From Anoplopoma fimbria (lineage: Eukaryota > Chordata > Actinopteri > Perciformes > Anoplopomatidae), in contig NC_072469.1 in the NCBI RefSeq assembly GCF_027596085.1, forward strand, positions 14,911,232-14,975,231: DNA of 64,000 nt, read 5' to 3'. Shown one piece after another: positions 41,941-56,010 of this stretch. The position numbers and the translations under genes are program-made. The stretch's first letter is position 1. Every line of letters begins with the position of its first letter. Below the pieces are notes generated by a model. It searched no databases. It had not been told where the DNA came from and was given only the letters and a program-made list of their open reading frames with translations.

Positions 41941-43364
41941 GCATTTATGTATGTTCATAATCATATATGTCAGGTGTCAACTGTGAAAATGTAAGAAGCC
42001 ATCCCAGTTCATTTTGAGATGTGTCGTTGTGGGGAGGTGACAGAGCTGTGACCTCCCAGGCTGCTCACCACCACTGTCTAAGACCAGACCACCTTCTTTA
42101 ATCAAGTGTTGTGTGTGCATTTGCAAAAGAAAAAAGAAGGAAAAAAAGGGGGAAGGAGGGAGGATATTCATTTGTATTCAAGTAAACTTCAGGCATCAGC
42201 ATATATACTGTGATTACGGGTTAGGCAAATTGCTAAGCATGATTGATTGTGTCTCATTGTTGGGATAATGTGTGATCTGTGACCGATTGATTATGTCTAG
42301 CTGCACCGAATGGCTCATTTGAATATTAACGACCTACTACTCGTGTGTTTCTGTAAAATGGCATCAAATTGTTCCTAATTTTGAGATGCAAATGAATCCT
42401 AAGAAGTAATTTGAGCACTGACACATGATGACGGGGATGCTGTGAGATGACACCAAGTCATAAGTTTATCACCTTAAAACAGTGAATTTACTTTTGCAAT
42501 AACATTTATTCTGTTCTTAGAATTCATATTGTTATAATTGTGTATGCTCTCAATCCTCATGTATTGTCCATGTTTCTACATACAACAGTTAAAGGGGACA
42601 CAAACACCACAACAAATGACATTTACGACTTCCGCGTTCAGTTTAAAAGGAGCGCTCGAAGGCAACGCATTCTTTTCTCACACTTCAAATCCGCTCTGGA
42701 CCGGCCAGATTTGCATTTATCAATAGTTGTAAGCTTTGTTTGTGTGTGCAGTATTTGTGAGAGCAGTGATAAACACAGACAGCACAACAATCTATTTCTG
42801 TCCAGAGCAGTCTAGACACAAGAGTCAGACATTTGACGGCTCCAGTCTGCACAGTTCCAGCGTTGATGGAGATATCAGGGCTCGTTTTCCAGCCTTCATA
42901 GGAAGCAATTCGCTGCCATTCATTCCTGTGCTGCATGAAAAACAACTTCCACGGCGCAAGACAATCCATCACAACAACTATCAAGCCTGCATTTGTTCTG
43001 TTTTGTCGTTATCTCAGTGTGCTGAGTTGAGTATTTTCATATCATTGTGCACATTACATTAGAGTCTGTTTACTGTCGATCACTTGACTTGACAGGAAGG
43101 GACGGATTGATGCCTCACATGCTTGCTTATCATATTCATTCATTCATTTCTGAGGTGAACTTTCTTTCTTTCTTTCGCTTTCTTAACATTTGACGCTGTA
43201 TTAAGCATCACATGCATTGCAAAATTGCTTTAGGATATCAGACGCAGACAGAAATAAATGGGATGTAACTTTAAATGACACCTGTATCCTCTGGAGGGCT
43301 GTAGTCCATCACTACATACACTGGGTAAAACCGAGCTGTATTTGTGTATACTGTAGTAGAAAAA
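41941..43364. other. Unique sequence, no gene seen
   Basis: AT-rich with a CTTT patch near 43163-43176. Overlapping frames at 42538-43062 on both strands lack recognisable domains. Confidence 0.35.
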
Positions 43365-43420
43365 CAGTACAGAGGTAGTGATTGTCTCAAGGCCAAAAGG
43401 TCAAATGTTTGATCCCAACA
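43365..43420 (+). mobile_element. tRNA-like SINE fragment
   Basis: The stretch agaggtagtgattgtctcaa, then ggccaaaagg and tcaaatgtttgatccc (to 43416) aligns by eye with the tRNA-like head of a common fish SINE. A B-box-like gtttgatcc lies at about 43407-43415. No tail is recognised. Confidence 0.35.
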
Positions 43421-43619
43421 ACTGCCATCATTGGTTTGCACTAGGCCACGCAGCCCAATGCTTTGCCATGACCTTTTATTTAAAATGTCCCTGTAAATGC
43501 AGCAGTGTAAGAAATGTGGACGCATCACCCACATCTAATGGAAATCCTCCGCTTTCTCAAGTGCTTTAAGTGACAATAAAACAAATACAATATCATTAAA
43601 ACTATCAAACACTGACTGA
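43421..43619. other. Unique sequence, nothing seen
   Basis: Short AT-rich spacer. Confidence 0.35.
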
Positions 43620-43990
43620 TGTGTAAAGTCAGCGGCATGACCAAACAGCCCAACTTTACCGGACTCCTGCAGGGCCCATCAGCCTCCCTTAGCTAATAAA
43701 CAGTAATGACCTGCTTCCCAACACGTCTCGGAGCCTCCCTTTGTGTCGGCGTGGTGATGAGGACAAAACAGCGGAGCCAGCAGAAAGAGGCTGCGCCTGG
43801 GGTGGCCCGGTAATTACTGTTAATTGGTTTAACATGGGGATGGATGGAGAGAAGGATGAGGAGAGAGAAGGGTGGAAGGAAGAGTGGAGTTCTCGCTCCG
43901 AGCCCCGTCTGCGGCTCGTTTGATGTGATGGGGTGTGTTATCGCTGCTCTCTATCAGTAGCATGAGCTAATGTAGAGGAGAGGTTAGATA
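43620..43990. promoter_or_regulatory. Candidate conserved non-coding block with paired TAAT sites
   Basis: CpG-retaining unique DNA with two homeodomain sites in ggtaattactgttaattgg (about 43809-43827), and gagccccgtctgcggctcgt and ttatcgctgctctctatcag nearby. The 60-codon frame at 43741-43923 has no recognisable domain. Confidence 0.45.
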
Positions 43991-44869
43991 TGCAGGGCGG
44001 CGAGTACATAAGCAGTCTGGTAAACACGCATCGGCTCGTGGGCGGAAAAAAACGTACATGCATGCAAATACATATACAGCTGTTGCATTAAACCAGAAAC
44101 AAACGCTGGCATTGTTGCACGGGTGCGAGGACATGAATACCATTTATATAAGAGAATCAAGGTATGCGAAGAACAATTGTGTTGAACATTGAACACAGAC
44201 ATTAACGCACACTACTGTAAAACACACACACTCGGATTACACAGAGCCTGAGGGAAGCAGCTCAGCCAGATAACACAGGCAGTCTGAGAGCCATTTACGA
44301 CCAATTTGATGCATAGTGAGCCTCCTATCAGTGGTTGTGTGGGCAGAGAGATGAGGTGTGGAGTATTCCCCATTCAGCTCCATGCTAATACCCTGACCGT
44401 AACCTCATCAACAACCCCTGGACATCTGCACAGCGCTGCACTGTAATCTTCCTGAGAGACTCGGAGAGAGAGAGAGAGAGAGACAAAGAGCGGCAGATTT
44501 TAGGGGAAGATGAAAGAGACACTTTGGACCAAAAGGCTGCAGTGTGGGTGTGCAGATAAAACAAAAGAGTGGATGAATAAACGAGGGAGGAGTGTGACCC
44601 ATAAGCTACCCAAAAGACTTTCTTCCTAATTGTCATGTATAATTAACACCATTGATACTCAAACTGAGGTAATAATCTGCATTGAAAAGAAAAAAAAGAA
44701 AATGATGGCCAATTACAGGTTGTTTTTCACTCTGATTTGCTATTCACAATGTTTATTTCTTATATAAGAAATGATCTCACTTTTGCAGTATGAGTTTACT
44801 GTTACACAAAGAAAGTGAAACTCATTGAGTAATAAGCACAGCAGGATTGTGATGACATTGAAAAAGCTT
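43991..44869. other. Unique sequence with (GA)9
   Basis: GA run at about 44464-44482. Otherwise nothing gene-like. Confidence 0.35.
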
Positions 44870-44941
44870 CCATCCTGATGTGATTTAAACAGGCAACCGT
44901 CTGATCTGGAGTCAGACACACTACTGTTGTGTCACAGCATC
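44870..44941 (-). pseudogene. tRNA-Trp (CCA) pseudogene
   Basis: Seventy-two nt on the minus strand align without gaps to the vertebrate tRNA-Trp layout. The anticodon arm TCTGA-CTCCAGA-TCAGA is intact and reads CCA. The T loop TTTAAAT is near normal. The acceptor stem GATGCTG / CAGGATG has two mismatches and the D loop has lost its GG pair. This is a decayed tRNA gene or retro-pseudogene. Confidence 0.75.
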
Positions 44942-46539
44942 CTCACAGACAAACAGCCCAGCGTAGCTTGTGAGAACACCAACAGGTGGGATCTAGTGCG
45001 GCTGAGCAACACCTTCCCGCTTTTTATCCTTTCCTTCCTTCTCTTTCTCTCAGGCTGCACATTTCATCGTGAGGCCAGTATGATTGAGAAAACCTGAAGA
45101 TGCCCTGTAGAGTTTGCTTGTAAACAAACACGGTTACGTGCAGTGCTTCACACTAAAAAATGATTGTCCTAATGTATTCTCGAGGCTTAAACATGTGTTG
45201 AATGCACTTCCTTCCTCGTGAAACCTGCATCGTTAACATGGGCTACTGTTCTTCTTCACCCCCACCTTTGGTCGCCTTAGTCGATCGGGGAAATAGCATG
45301 AAATACATAAAGACTTGGCCAGTCTATGAGGCAAATGCCAGTTTCAATAAATTTTGCATTCGGTAAGAATGTGAATCACTTCACCTGCGTGTACATGCAC
45401 ACCTGTAAGCTTGAGATACAAACAAATGAGGAACCTGCTCACCAACTCATGGAATAATTTTTAAAAAAGAAGCTACTAAATACTTAGGCTCTTACACATG
45501 ATAGACAGCAATTAGAGTAAGTGTGGTTGTGGTGACAATGAACAGACAATTGACCGAAGTGACGCACAACAGAAGATGCTCTACAGAATCTGAGGCCTTT
45601 GGTGAGTCACACTGGATTGTCACGCTGAGAAAAGAATATAAATTGAGAGTAGACCTGAGCTACCATCTCACACCAGATAAAAGACACACGCCAGAGTCCT
45701 ATTTCTGAGTAACACGGGTTGTAAGCACGGCCACCGCTGACACCATAAAGACAGGTCTCCTCTACTTAGTTTTACGACTACTCCAATACACGCAATCAGC
45801 CGTAAAATTCCCCCTCACACAAAAGAGCCCTCCAATAAGCTTCTTGTGGAGGACAATAAAACCCAGCCGCCCCCGGCAGAAAACAACTGCTTCTCCTCAA
45901 GTGGATTTATGTCCCTGCCTCTCTCGTAGGGTGACGAAAGAAAAAAAAAAAAGAAACAGCTATGTTTTTATGTATCTTTTTTAGGGACAACGGAGTTAGA
46001 GGATTGAGGGCCATTGCAACGAGAAGTGGTAAAACCAGCTGCTGTAAAACATGATGGCAGGCTGATCAGTAAATAGGCCTGCCTGTCCACTGGACTTTCG
46101 GTGGATCGCCGTTAAAAGGCAGCAAAGTGCAGAAACTTTGCTGGATGCTGTCACAAGGATAACAGGAGCAATAAAAATGGACATTTCATAAACACATTTC
46201 AACATATGTCAACAGTTATGATTCAACATAATCGGTTCCCACAGGCTTTTGTTCATACTTGAGAGAAAAGCTACTTGTTTGACAGCACAAAGACACAACA
46301 CATAGAGCCGACTAAAGGCCGTCTATAACTCAAAGAGCCACTGTGCACTGAGGTATGGCGTCATACAGAGCAGAGGCAAGAGGTTAACACATCGATAGCC
46401 AAGGCCATTACATCAGCGACATCATACCATGCCCCATTGGGTTTAACAGTCCCAGGTAAGTCACAGAACATATCCCCATCGCCAACACAGCTTAAGTGCA
46501 ATGTCAACTTTATGGTTTAACAGCTTTCACACTCGATAT
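44942..46539. other. Unique sequence, no gene seen
   Basis: An A-rich run near 45940. No exons, tandem repeats or transposon ends. Confidence 0.35.
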
Positions 46540-47480
46540 CAGCGTAAAGTAGATGTCTGTATAGTGCGACTAGAGATCATGGAGCTGTATTTTGTGTGAC
46601 GTTGGATTTATATGACTGCCCTTAATCGGGACAGCTTTGTAAAGTCTCACTCTCGAGTCAACGGAGATGATCTCCGAATGTTCTACGTCTCGATGCCACT
46701 CATTCTGACGGAGGATGCTGAGGTACAGCGTGGTAACCCTGACTGACACCGTGTAGGTGGTACAAGTGGTAAATCCCGCTGTGAAGATTGAAGATTCTTT
46801 AAATCTGCTTGACACTGTCTATTCACAGGAGTGTCTACTCTCTAGGGTGTTCATTATTCCTTCGTTTTTAGCTTTGCCTTACATGGCTATTAACAGGTTT
46901 CTCCAAAATCCCCCCCCCCCAATATCTATTGACAATCCTCACTGTCATCATCTCTAAACCTCGGCAGCACAATGCAGGTTTTAGTTGGGATGAGAGACAG
47001 TGGTGATGGCTGCTTGAGTTCATCAGCAGAGGTATAAGCCTGAAAGTTAAGATCCAGCGCTGGGCCATTAGGCTTTCCATGCGTAAGCTCTCAAGAGCTG
47101 TGTAGTATCGCCGATGAGCGATGCTTCAAAGATGTGCACGGTGGGAGTCGGGAGGAGGAGGAGGGCTTAGGGCTTCATAGGGCTGTAGTTGTGGGAAGTT
47201 TTCTAAAGTGCGCAGAGTGGAGATTTTCTTGCGGAGGGGAGGGAGAGACAGTCTTATAGAAGGGATGAGTTGAAGGACTAATGTGTAAACCATCTGCGTG
47301 GCTGATAAAAGTGATTTGTGCTCCCATCCATGTCTTCTTAAGTCTGTGAGCAGGATGCACGCGTAAAAAAATAAAGAGCCGTCCTCGGGGGCCCTTCGGA
47401 TCGGTCAGGGACAAACTGGATGAGGCAAAAACTTTGAAAATGTGACATTGCAATTCTGGTGGCACACAAACAGATGCACT
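46540..47480. promoter_or_regulatory. Candidate conserved non-coding blocks, possibly an exon
   Basis: Two CpG-retaining stretches, at about 46560-46770 and 47000-47420, are separated by AT-rich DNA with a C11 run near 46910. The minus strand at 46570-46815 has an 82-codon frame whose lower part looks protein-like but matches nothing I recognise, and I see no firm splice sites. Enhancer or unknown exon remain open. Confidence 0.35.
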
Positions 47481-47842
47481 TGTTATATCATAGGAGACAT
47501 ATATAAACACAAATCCTTGCTTGAAAATTCAGATTTATGTGCACACTCACGCAAACAGTTTCGGTTGAGCCCTGTGAGTATTCTGCCCCCCTGCTGTCAG
47601 GTATTATACAGCGTGGCTGCTGCAAAGCAGGGTGAATCACATCATGTACAGCCTGTATGCGCCCATAGAGGCCAGGCTTAATGTAAAGCATAACAGCAGC
47701 ACTGCCAATAGACAAAGGGAATCCATTTGGAGCCATTTCACGCATGGCGTAAAGCAACTAGCCGAGGAGGACAGTGGATAATAAATGGGACATCCTCTGG
47801 AGAAAGACAGTCTTCCCACTCTTTCCACATCAAGGTGACGAC

Positions 47843-47846
<4 letters not shown>

Positions 47847-47886
<40 letters not shown>
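47847..47886. repeat. (GA)20 microsatellite
   Basis: GA run of about 40 bp. Confidence 0.96.
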
Positions 47887-47891
<5 letters not shown>

Positions 47892-49839
47892 CAAAGTCTG
47901 GTTTCTTCCTCATGCCTGATATGCTATTCCTGATGAAAGCATGACCATAAGAACTTCAGCACTTTAGCAGCTCTCTGAGCAAATTTAGCTTTTCACTTCC
48001 ACGGCAAGTTTGTTCAAGTTTGCAGCTTTACGGCTCGGCAATTTTCTAACTTTGCAAATTCTGTCGCACGCATATCTGCGTGAAGCATGAGACCATCAGA
48101 ACAAGAGATGGGAGTTTTGAGTTACTCCTGCTGTTAGGAGAAGTCCCTCGACTTGGCTTCTAGAAGAATCGATGAACATGCGTGAAGATCTCACGATATG
48201 GACCGGTGCTGCTGAATAGCCCATGTCACCAACATGCTTCTGAATGCACAGGCATGCTTCAACAGCGGGGTAATGTGATATGTCTGAAATGTGGAGAAGC
48301 AAAAGACAGGTTTTTTGATCCTTGCAAATAAAGTGTCCTTCTGTAAAAGAAAATCCTTCTTAACTCACTTTTAGGATAACAGCATCAACTAAATGCTTGA
48401 AATAGTTTCAGATATCTACATTGGATCTAAAGATGTCCTTGGCCAAATGGATACAAACCATTACATAATCAAAATATTCACGTTTAATGTGGAAGGATTT
48501 TTTAAAGTTCATTTTGTAAGTGACTTGGCAATGTGTTGTACAAGGTTTCCAGCTCACTGAGGAATCTGACCCTGTCTCAGAGTCACACTGCACAAGATCC
48601 AACAGTGACGCCACAGTGCCCCCTGCTGTTGATGGATGGAATTACAATCTGAGGGGCGCCATCAGTCATCACTGCACCACAAGCTCCTATTTCAGCCAGT
48701 GGATCATTCTGACACCCTGGAGAGGTGCTTATACTTCTTCTGATGTATGCCATCATTGACATGCTGCTGCCACAGTTGAGTGAGTCAGTGTGGAATTAGG
48801 AGATGTTTGGTATAGATCAACAATTCCCTGGTGAATCCTGCAGCTTTTGTAGAGTGATCTCAATGTGCACAAACAAGTTGTCAGCTTTGACTTTACATTT
48901 GTGCTAAGAAAGCAAGCTGATTAGGATTAAAAGGGAAAATCCCCAATATTCATAACTGTAATGTCTGTTCTCGTCACATTTTGTATTGACCCTGCTGTAA
49001 TTGGAAACAGTAACTGTTTTCACTCACGTTGAAATGAAATAGTTTTTGTATTCAATTGACTGAAAAATAGGATGCCAATTTTGATAATCAAGAAATTCCA
49101 TTTCATTTATTGCTTTAAAATATCAAATATTTGCTGGTCAAAGCCTGACAAACATGACGATTTTTCTTGGTTGTCTTTATGCTATAATTTGTCATAGGGA
49201 ATAAGCTATTATAAAGCAAAGCTGGCGACTTGTAATGGGGATATCATAATGCTTTCTGCAGGCTAAACGGTTTATTGATTTGTTGAAAAATGATCCACAG
49301 CCACACTGATAATGACAATGTTTTTTTAGTTTCAGCCCTACTTTTTAGCCCCATGTATTTGTGTTTCTGTTTGCTTCTTGAGTCACAAGAAGTAACAAAG
49401 ACTTATTGCTGGAATTTTGAAGATATTATAAATAGAATTTAAAGCAAAGATCATTTTGTCAGAGTTTGTCATTATTCTTCTATTTCCTTCCTGTAAGAAA
49501 AATATAAAGCATTACAAAGTGTTATGTGTTGCTAAACCAAGTGCCTTCCACACTACATTACGTTATGCTGTTCCACTTTACTCTGGGTCATGTTATGTTT
49601 GGTTACAATATGTTGCAGTATACTGCATTGCAGTGAATCACTGTAACTTCTATATTGCATTATCTTTTCTCTCTGTAGATGACATTAAACCGTTTGAAAG
49701 GAAGCCACAGAGACAATAATGAAGACAGTGAACCCCCTGCTTATAAACTCCTCTACACAATGATTTAATACAGAAACGCTACGGCTTGACAATAAGACAT
49801 TCGTAAAAAAGAAAAAAAGAAAAAAAAAAGAAGCTGTCG
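47887..49839. other. Unique sequence with one CTCF-like site
   Basis: Mostly AT-rich, with A-rich sequence at 49805-49830. No gene recognised. CTCF-like site given separately. Confidence 0.35.
48614..48629 (-). promoter_or_regulatory. CTCF-like motif, extended match
   Basis: The minus strand reads ACAGCAGGGGGCACTG. It fits the CCASYAGRKGGC core with one mismatch and continues into the commonly conserved RCTG extension. This is the best CTCF candidate in the window. Confidence 0.55.
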
Positions 49840-50070
49840 GGGAAAGCAAAGGTGGCACATTTCAATAATTCATCTCGACTTTCTCCTTTACCAAGCCAGC
49901 CGTGAAATACAGGCGGTGAATGTGTTGTTCCACTCGGCATAAACACAACACCCCCCTACTGAGACCAGCCTCGTTGAAATGGATGAGACGTCACATGTGT
50001 GTTAAATAACAGAGGCACACTGCCACGTTCTGATACGGTGGGGTCAATCTGCATGGAGCACTACCAGAGT
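49840..50070. promoter_or_regulatory. Candidate conserved non-coding block
   Basis: A repeat-free segment with caagccagccgtgaaataca, aggcggtgaatgtg and gatgagacgtcacatgtg (CRE-like TGACGTCA half within gacgtca at about 49987). No coding frame of note. Confidence 0.35.
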
Positions 50071-50859
50071 ATTTTATTTTTTGGATGGGTCTAGTTTCCT
50101 TATCAATACTGTTCTGTGTTTCAACTCAGTTGATTCAATTGACCAATTACTTGAATTAAGTCACTAATACAGATAAAAGCCTTACTTTCCCATTCTAATA
50201 ATTTTTTGGTATAAATGATCATCTATTGTAATGAATCCCTGTTCTGTTTTCGTAACGCCTCATTAGATGTGTATCATTCGCTCTTGAAGCCAAAACCCAA
50301 ACATCCAAACAGATTGTAAATTCACAGTGTTACATGCAGACACACACATAGACTGTATACTGCATTGATGTGTAGCATCATCATCAACACTAACACAAAC
50401 CTACACGACGGAGAAGCATGCATGCACACTGAGCACAAACACACTCACACACACCAGAAGAGACCACCTGTCAGTGTGTGTGTGTGTTGAGCGCCACAGG
50501 CAGCATCGCCTGGTGCAGTAAAAACTATTTGATATTCATATCAGCTCCATACCCTTCAATCAAATGCCTCTCTCATTCCTTTTCCTATCTCTCTCCCTCC
50601 CAGACATAATAATGACACAACATAAAAGTGGAGTGTAGAAAATCTAGCAGTGCAGGTGAGTTGTTTGATCTAGAGAAAAACAGAGCAGCGTTTCTGGAGC
50701 TGAGCAAACGGCGAACCACAGAGGAGGGTGAAAAAAAAGACAAATTGCTAAAAAAGTTAGAGAAAGTTTTGAATCAGGGCCCGTGAAATGGAGACACAGG
50801 CACACGTACAGTTGTATAGTGTTACACACACACACACATGCAAACACACTTGTGAAGGG
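50071..50859. other. AT-rich unique sequence
   Basis: Broken CA words near 50340-50460 and 50825-50850. No gene recognised. Confidence 0.35.
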
Positions 50860-51020
50860 ATTGTGAGTGGCAATAGCAGGGGCGCACCGCCAAGTTATGG
50901 GAGGGCACTGTGCCAGGGTGGCTGTCCTGCCAAACTGCCCCCCAGGCAGCAGAGGACAATCCACCATCAACAGCGCAATTAGAAAGCAGGACTCAGCTGG
51001 TGCAGCGGGATGGACTGATG
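50860..51020. promoter_or_regulatory. Candidate conserved non-coding block
   Basis: GC-richer unique sequence with gggcactgtgccagggtggc, ctgtcctgccaaactgcccc and acagcgcaattagaaagcag (TAATT core). Frames on both strands are open (90 and 145 codons) but lack domains. Confidence 0.3.
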
Positions 51021-51834
51021 GGGATGGAGGGGTGAACAAAAAAGATTTAGGAGGCAGAGAATGGGACAGGTGGATCTGCACATATCAGCAGCAGCATACA
51101 AATGACCATCATAAGCAATTTATTTTGACATGCAATTAGAAAACTCTTTGCAAATACACTTTCAAGAACCTCCTGCAGATGTGTGAAAAACATCCGTGGC
51201 AACAAGAAAATGGCAGGTGAAAAACACACAACTGAACATGCTGATGTGTATAGGAAACAGATTCAAATATCTATCCCAAAAGGGCAAATTATTCACTGTT
51301 TTCAAGTGATAGAATGTGCTAGAATTGGAAATAAGTGTATGTTAATGGTGAAAAAGATAAGAATGAGGGGTTGCCAAGTTAGGAAGAGTAAATCGAGATG
51401 TATGGCACTACCCTCCCTGCTTTGTCTCAGCCTTGTTTAACATAGAATTAGCTTTCAGAGTGCTAACTGATGGTATTGCACTTTATTGCTCTTTGCGGAT
51501 GGAAAAAGTGTCTTTGCTTTACGACCCTCTCCGTATATGAAACACTACTGCCAAGGTAAATGCAATTTATTCTGCCTCCAGAGTAATGTGAGGCTGAAAT
51601 GTTACTCTGTATTCCCTCCCTGCAGCAAAAACTCATTTTCACAGCCACATGACAAAATATTAGCATAGGCTTCAGAGTGAAATGTCACAGTGATTTCTTT
51701 GTAAAAACTAATGCCGGGGCTGGTTCTCCTAATGCAGTGTTTAGAGGTGCTGCGGCGAGGGGGAAAACTCCCGGTGCGGTAACTCTGGTCTCAGGTGCCA
51801 CACCTGTGCTAATAGGACTGCTAATTGGAGCGTG

Positions 51835-51836
<2 letters not shown>
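51021..51836. other. Unique sequence, no gene seen
   Basis: No repeats. A CpG-bearing patch at about 51745-51800 (gtgctgcggcgagggggaaa). Confidence 0.3.

Positions 51837-51869
<33 letters not shown>
51837..51869. repeat. (CA)16 microsatellite
   Basis: CA run of about 33 bp. Confidence 0.96.
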
Positions 51870-51871
<2 letters not shown>

Positions 51872-52256
51872 CGGACTACAGGCTGACACACCAGGAAATT
51901 GTTTGCTTCACCCAGCGTTTTGGGACTGTTTGGGCGAGGAACAAGTGCCTCGACATAAAGATATATTTAAATACCGTGGTTTTCAAATATTAAGCATTAA
52001 CATATTCATCATAAAATAGGCATGGAGAGATGTAGAGATAAAAAGGAGAGAGAAGGCGAGAAACAAAGACTGAATACAGGTATTTCAACTTGATAGAAGT
52101 GCAAAGGCTTGTTGGCATTTTTCCCCACTTCTATTTTTCTCTCAGTCGCTCTCTGTCCTCTTTATTCAACCCTTCTCTTCCTCACAATAAGGAGGCAGCG
52201 TGTTGAATAAAATATCAGCATGCGTTGTTGACGGAGCAACCTGGTTTGGAATCCGA

Positions 52257-52258
<2 letters not shown>
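51870..52258. other. Unique sequence, nothing seen
   Basis: No gene or transposon signals. Confidence 0.35.

Positions 52259-52351
<93 letters not shown>
52259..52351. repeat. (GT)46 microsatellite
   Basis: GT run of about 93 bp with a GC break near its right end. Confidence 0.97.
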
Positions 52352-52500
52352 CAAAAACACGCATTCTGAACAATCTGTCACCCTGCAAAATGTCATCATG
52401 TAACACGATGTCAGGATCAGAAACACACACATAAAATGCTATGAACATAGTCTGTGTATCATAAATATGTCCTAAACCTCTGTCCTGCCAAGCATCTTGA

Positions 52501-52548
52501 TCACACACACACCCACACACACACATACACACAACACCCACACACACT
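52501..52548. repeat. Interrupted (CA)n microsatellite
   Basis: CA words broken by CCA and TA units over about 48 bp. Confidence 0.9.
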
Positions 52549-54794
52549 TTCCACTGTCATTCCATGTGTTGTTGCTAAAAACAAGCCTCCCAGGTGCACC
52601 CTCCCACAGGAGAAGAAAGGAGCGAGGTTCACCGAAATACAACAGAGAAAAGTAGCTTTCTTTTGGTTGATGGTGATGCGGATGTGTTCCACAGTTGTTG
52701 TTCAAAGAGCCATATTTGAATACAAGTAGGTGGCACATCTGTCGAGTATTTTTTTTCTAAACATGAATTATTAACATCCTGTCATTGCTGGCAGCAACAG
52801 ATATCATTTTCTCACGTGAAAAGAAATAATGACAAAACTGTTTCTCATATCTGTCAGTTGTGCCCAAACAGTGTTTGTGCTGTTGAAACTTTATAACAAA
52901 GAAGAAAACAGAGTGATCAGCAAAAAGTTTGTAATGCTTTGCTTATTTTTTTTCCATTTCAAGTGTGCAATGATTACTAGCTACATTTACCAGGGGATAC
53001 AAGATATAATGTATTTATCTTCAGTGGGAGTATCGTACATTTATATCGTACAAAGCTACGTCCCAGAGAGCTCAGAGGTTATTAAGTGTCGTTCCATTAT
53101 GGATTCTTGGCTATATTGATGCCTGAACCAGGTCTTCTGTTTAAAAAATAGTCGGTCAAATCTTCATACAAAAAAGAAAAGGCTAAAAAATGGCAAAAAA
53201 AAATGGTTAATGCATTTAGGTTGAAAGAACAGCATTTTAAGAATTATTTAAAAAAATGTCTGACTTGCAATTAGGTCACAAAAACAACTCTGATCATGTC
53301 CACATGTGAATTTGGTTAAATGTTTAATGGTTAGGAAAATAAACTGCATCCAATATTCTTCAGGTCGAGCTTCAGAAACTTTATTTGTGAGGCTTGAGCT
53401 TGCTCACTTCTTACTTCGGCAGTGTTACCACCTCCAACACTTTACACATAGTATAACTGTCCCTTTCCCAATAGTTGGGCAGCGTTTTTCTTTTATATGA
53501 CTTTGGATGAATGAGTGTTTGCTTTTTGTGTATGTGTGTGTTACTGTGATCGATAGAGTCAGTTGGTGAGTCGGTGTGCAGTTCATTCACTGCCTGATGA
53601 TCAATATGGGATTAGGGAGGAAAGCAAGGTCTGTCTCTTGGCTTCTCTCTCATCTCATTGACTGTTTAAGGGCCCTTGAAGACAAGGTAGGGAGTGGAGG
53701 ATAAACAGCAGAATTGAGAGCTTTAAGAGCTGTGGAAAGAAAGCTTGTCGTCTGTTAGGAGTTCAGACAAGTGTTGTAAGGAATACAACAAAAAAATCCT
53801 GATTCTTCAAACATCATGAAGAAAAAGCTTTACCGGGCGATATTAAGATTACAGTCGATCATTGCAGGACGTTTTAGGAACGCATGCATACAGACGGACG
53901 GATGTAAGACAAGGTATGCAGACACACACTTATAGTATGACCATATAAAAGCACATTCTCATGCTTTCATAAAGTAAGTAACGTCTTTAAATCTGTATTC
54001 ATTCCCTAAACGTATAGCTACATTTTTATGCATTTGTGTCCCCAGATGGCAGCATCAGGTAAATGCCGTTTGGTGTTAGTACTGAGATATCATGTCAGAA
54101 AGCTTCATGGTTACTTTAAAACCAAGAGAGGAAAAATAGAAATTGAAATGCCTGTTTTAGGTAACTTATTATTTTCCTTCTGAGGTACAGCAATCATTTT
54201 TTATGTCAGGTCTTTCTGCAAACTGTCAACCCCACCAGTTGTTGTTGTTTGTGTCTGCATTATGTGGGGAGAACCAGTATGTCTCATTGAGAGTGACCTT
54301 TCACTTATTCGGGTTTAAGCCCAGGTTTAAGACTTAAGTTAGGCAGTTAAGATGTAACGTACTGATCTTTGACCTTCGTACTTCAACGTTTACCTTGATC
54401 AACACGATCAAGATAACCCAAATTGTCAACAAAATGCAGAAATTTGTTCATTCTAGACTCTTACAGGAAACATGTATGCTAGACACACAGTAGATTGTAC
54501 ACACACAGAACAAAACACAGACTTTTGTAATGGCTGTAGAGAGGGTTGTTGTTTGTGTGTCCTTTGGGAGTGTCATCTCTATGTGAGGCCACACACAGTG
54601 TCAGTGAGTGAATCAGGGCTGTTACAGTGTAATGGCCTTTAAACAAGAAAGTCAGAGAGAGTAACTGACAGGGGACAATACAGCAGCTCACATGAGTCTT
54701 CTTCCTTCTGTGTAGAGACAGACACTTACACTAATGCATGTATACAGGAGAAGGCTGCTGGCACAACAGAGCAATAATATCACAAACCATTAGA
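52549..54794. other. AT-rich unique sequence, no gene seen
   Basis: About 2.2 kb without long repeats. The 96-codon frame at 52829-53119 and others are unremarkable. A partial CTCF-like word (ccccagatggcagc) lies near 54042. Confidence 0.35.
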
Positions 54795-55589
<795 letters not shown>

Positions 55590-56010
55590 TTCTATTTCAA
55601 AGACCGTTTGACTGAAGGACACCCCTGGCCAAGAGACAAGTCAGGCCAACCAGCAGTTGTGCATGAGGAAGGCATGCAGCCCTTCAGCACGTCTGTAAGC
55701 CTCCAGTATTTTAGCAGAGCGGGACATAATCTGAAAAGGTCTTTGGCCTTTTCTCACGTGAAGAGAGGCAATGAGCGCACAGAGCCGTGGTGTTACAGCG
55801 GATTCAGCCCTCCGTCTGCTACAATATGCCTGTCTAAAGCTCTCCAAGCCAGGCTTAGCTTCCCGGCCCTGGCACCACCTCCATCCTTCCCCGTGCCAGT
55901 GTCAACTTCAGCTCGGTACAGTGCCAGCCGGCAACGCCAGACTCAGCTTACTGTGAGGCAATGCCCGCTCTCCACTCGAGCTGGGTTGCTTCTCTCCATC
56001 CTACATTGCT
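55590..56010. promoter_or_regulatory. Candidate conserved non-coding block inside a long open frame
   Basis: Repeat-free, CpG-bearing DNA overlapped by a 205-codon plus frame (55566-56183). The frame has no recognisable domain and its last third is Phe/Leu-rich from a T-rich tract, so I read the block as non-coding. Words include gtgtcaacttcagctcggta, agccggcaacgcc and ctccactcgagctgg. Confidence 0.35.

Noticed and set aside
50644..51081. 145-codon minus frame as a gene
   Set aside because: No recognisable domain, no splice sites, and the opposite strand is also open over 90 codons; composition explains it.
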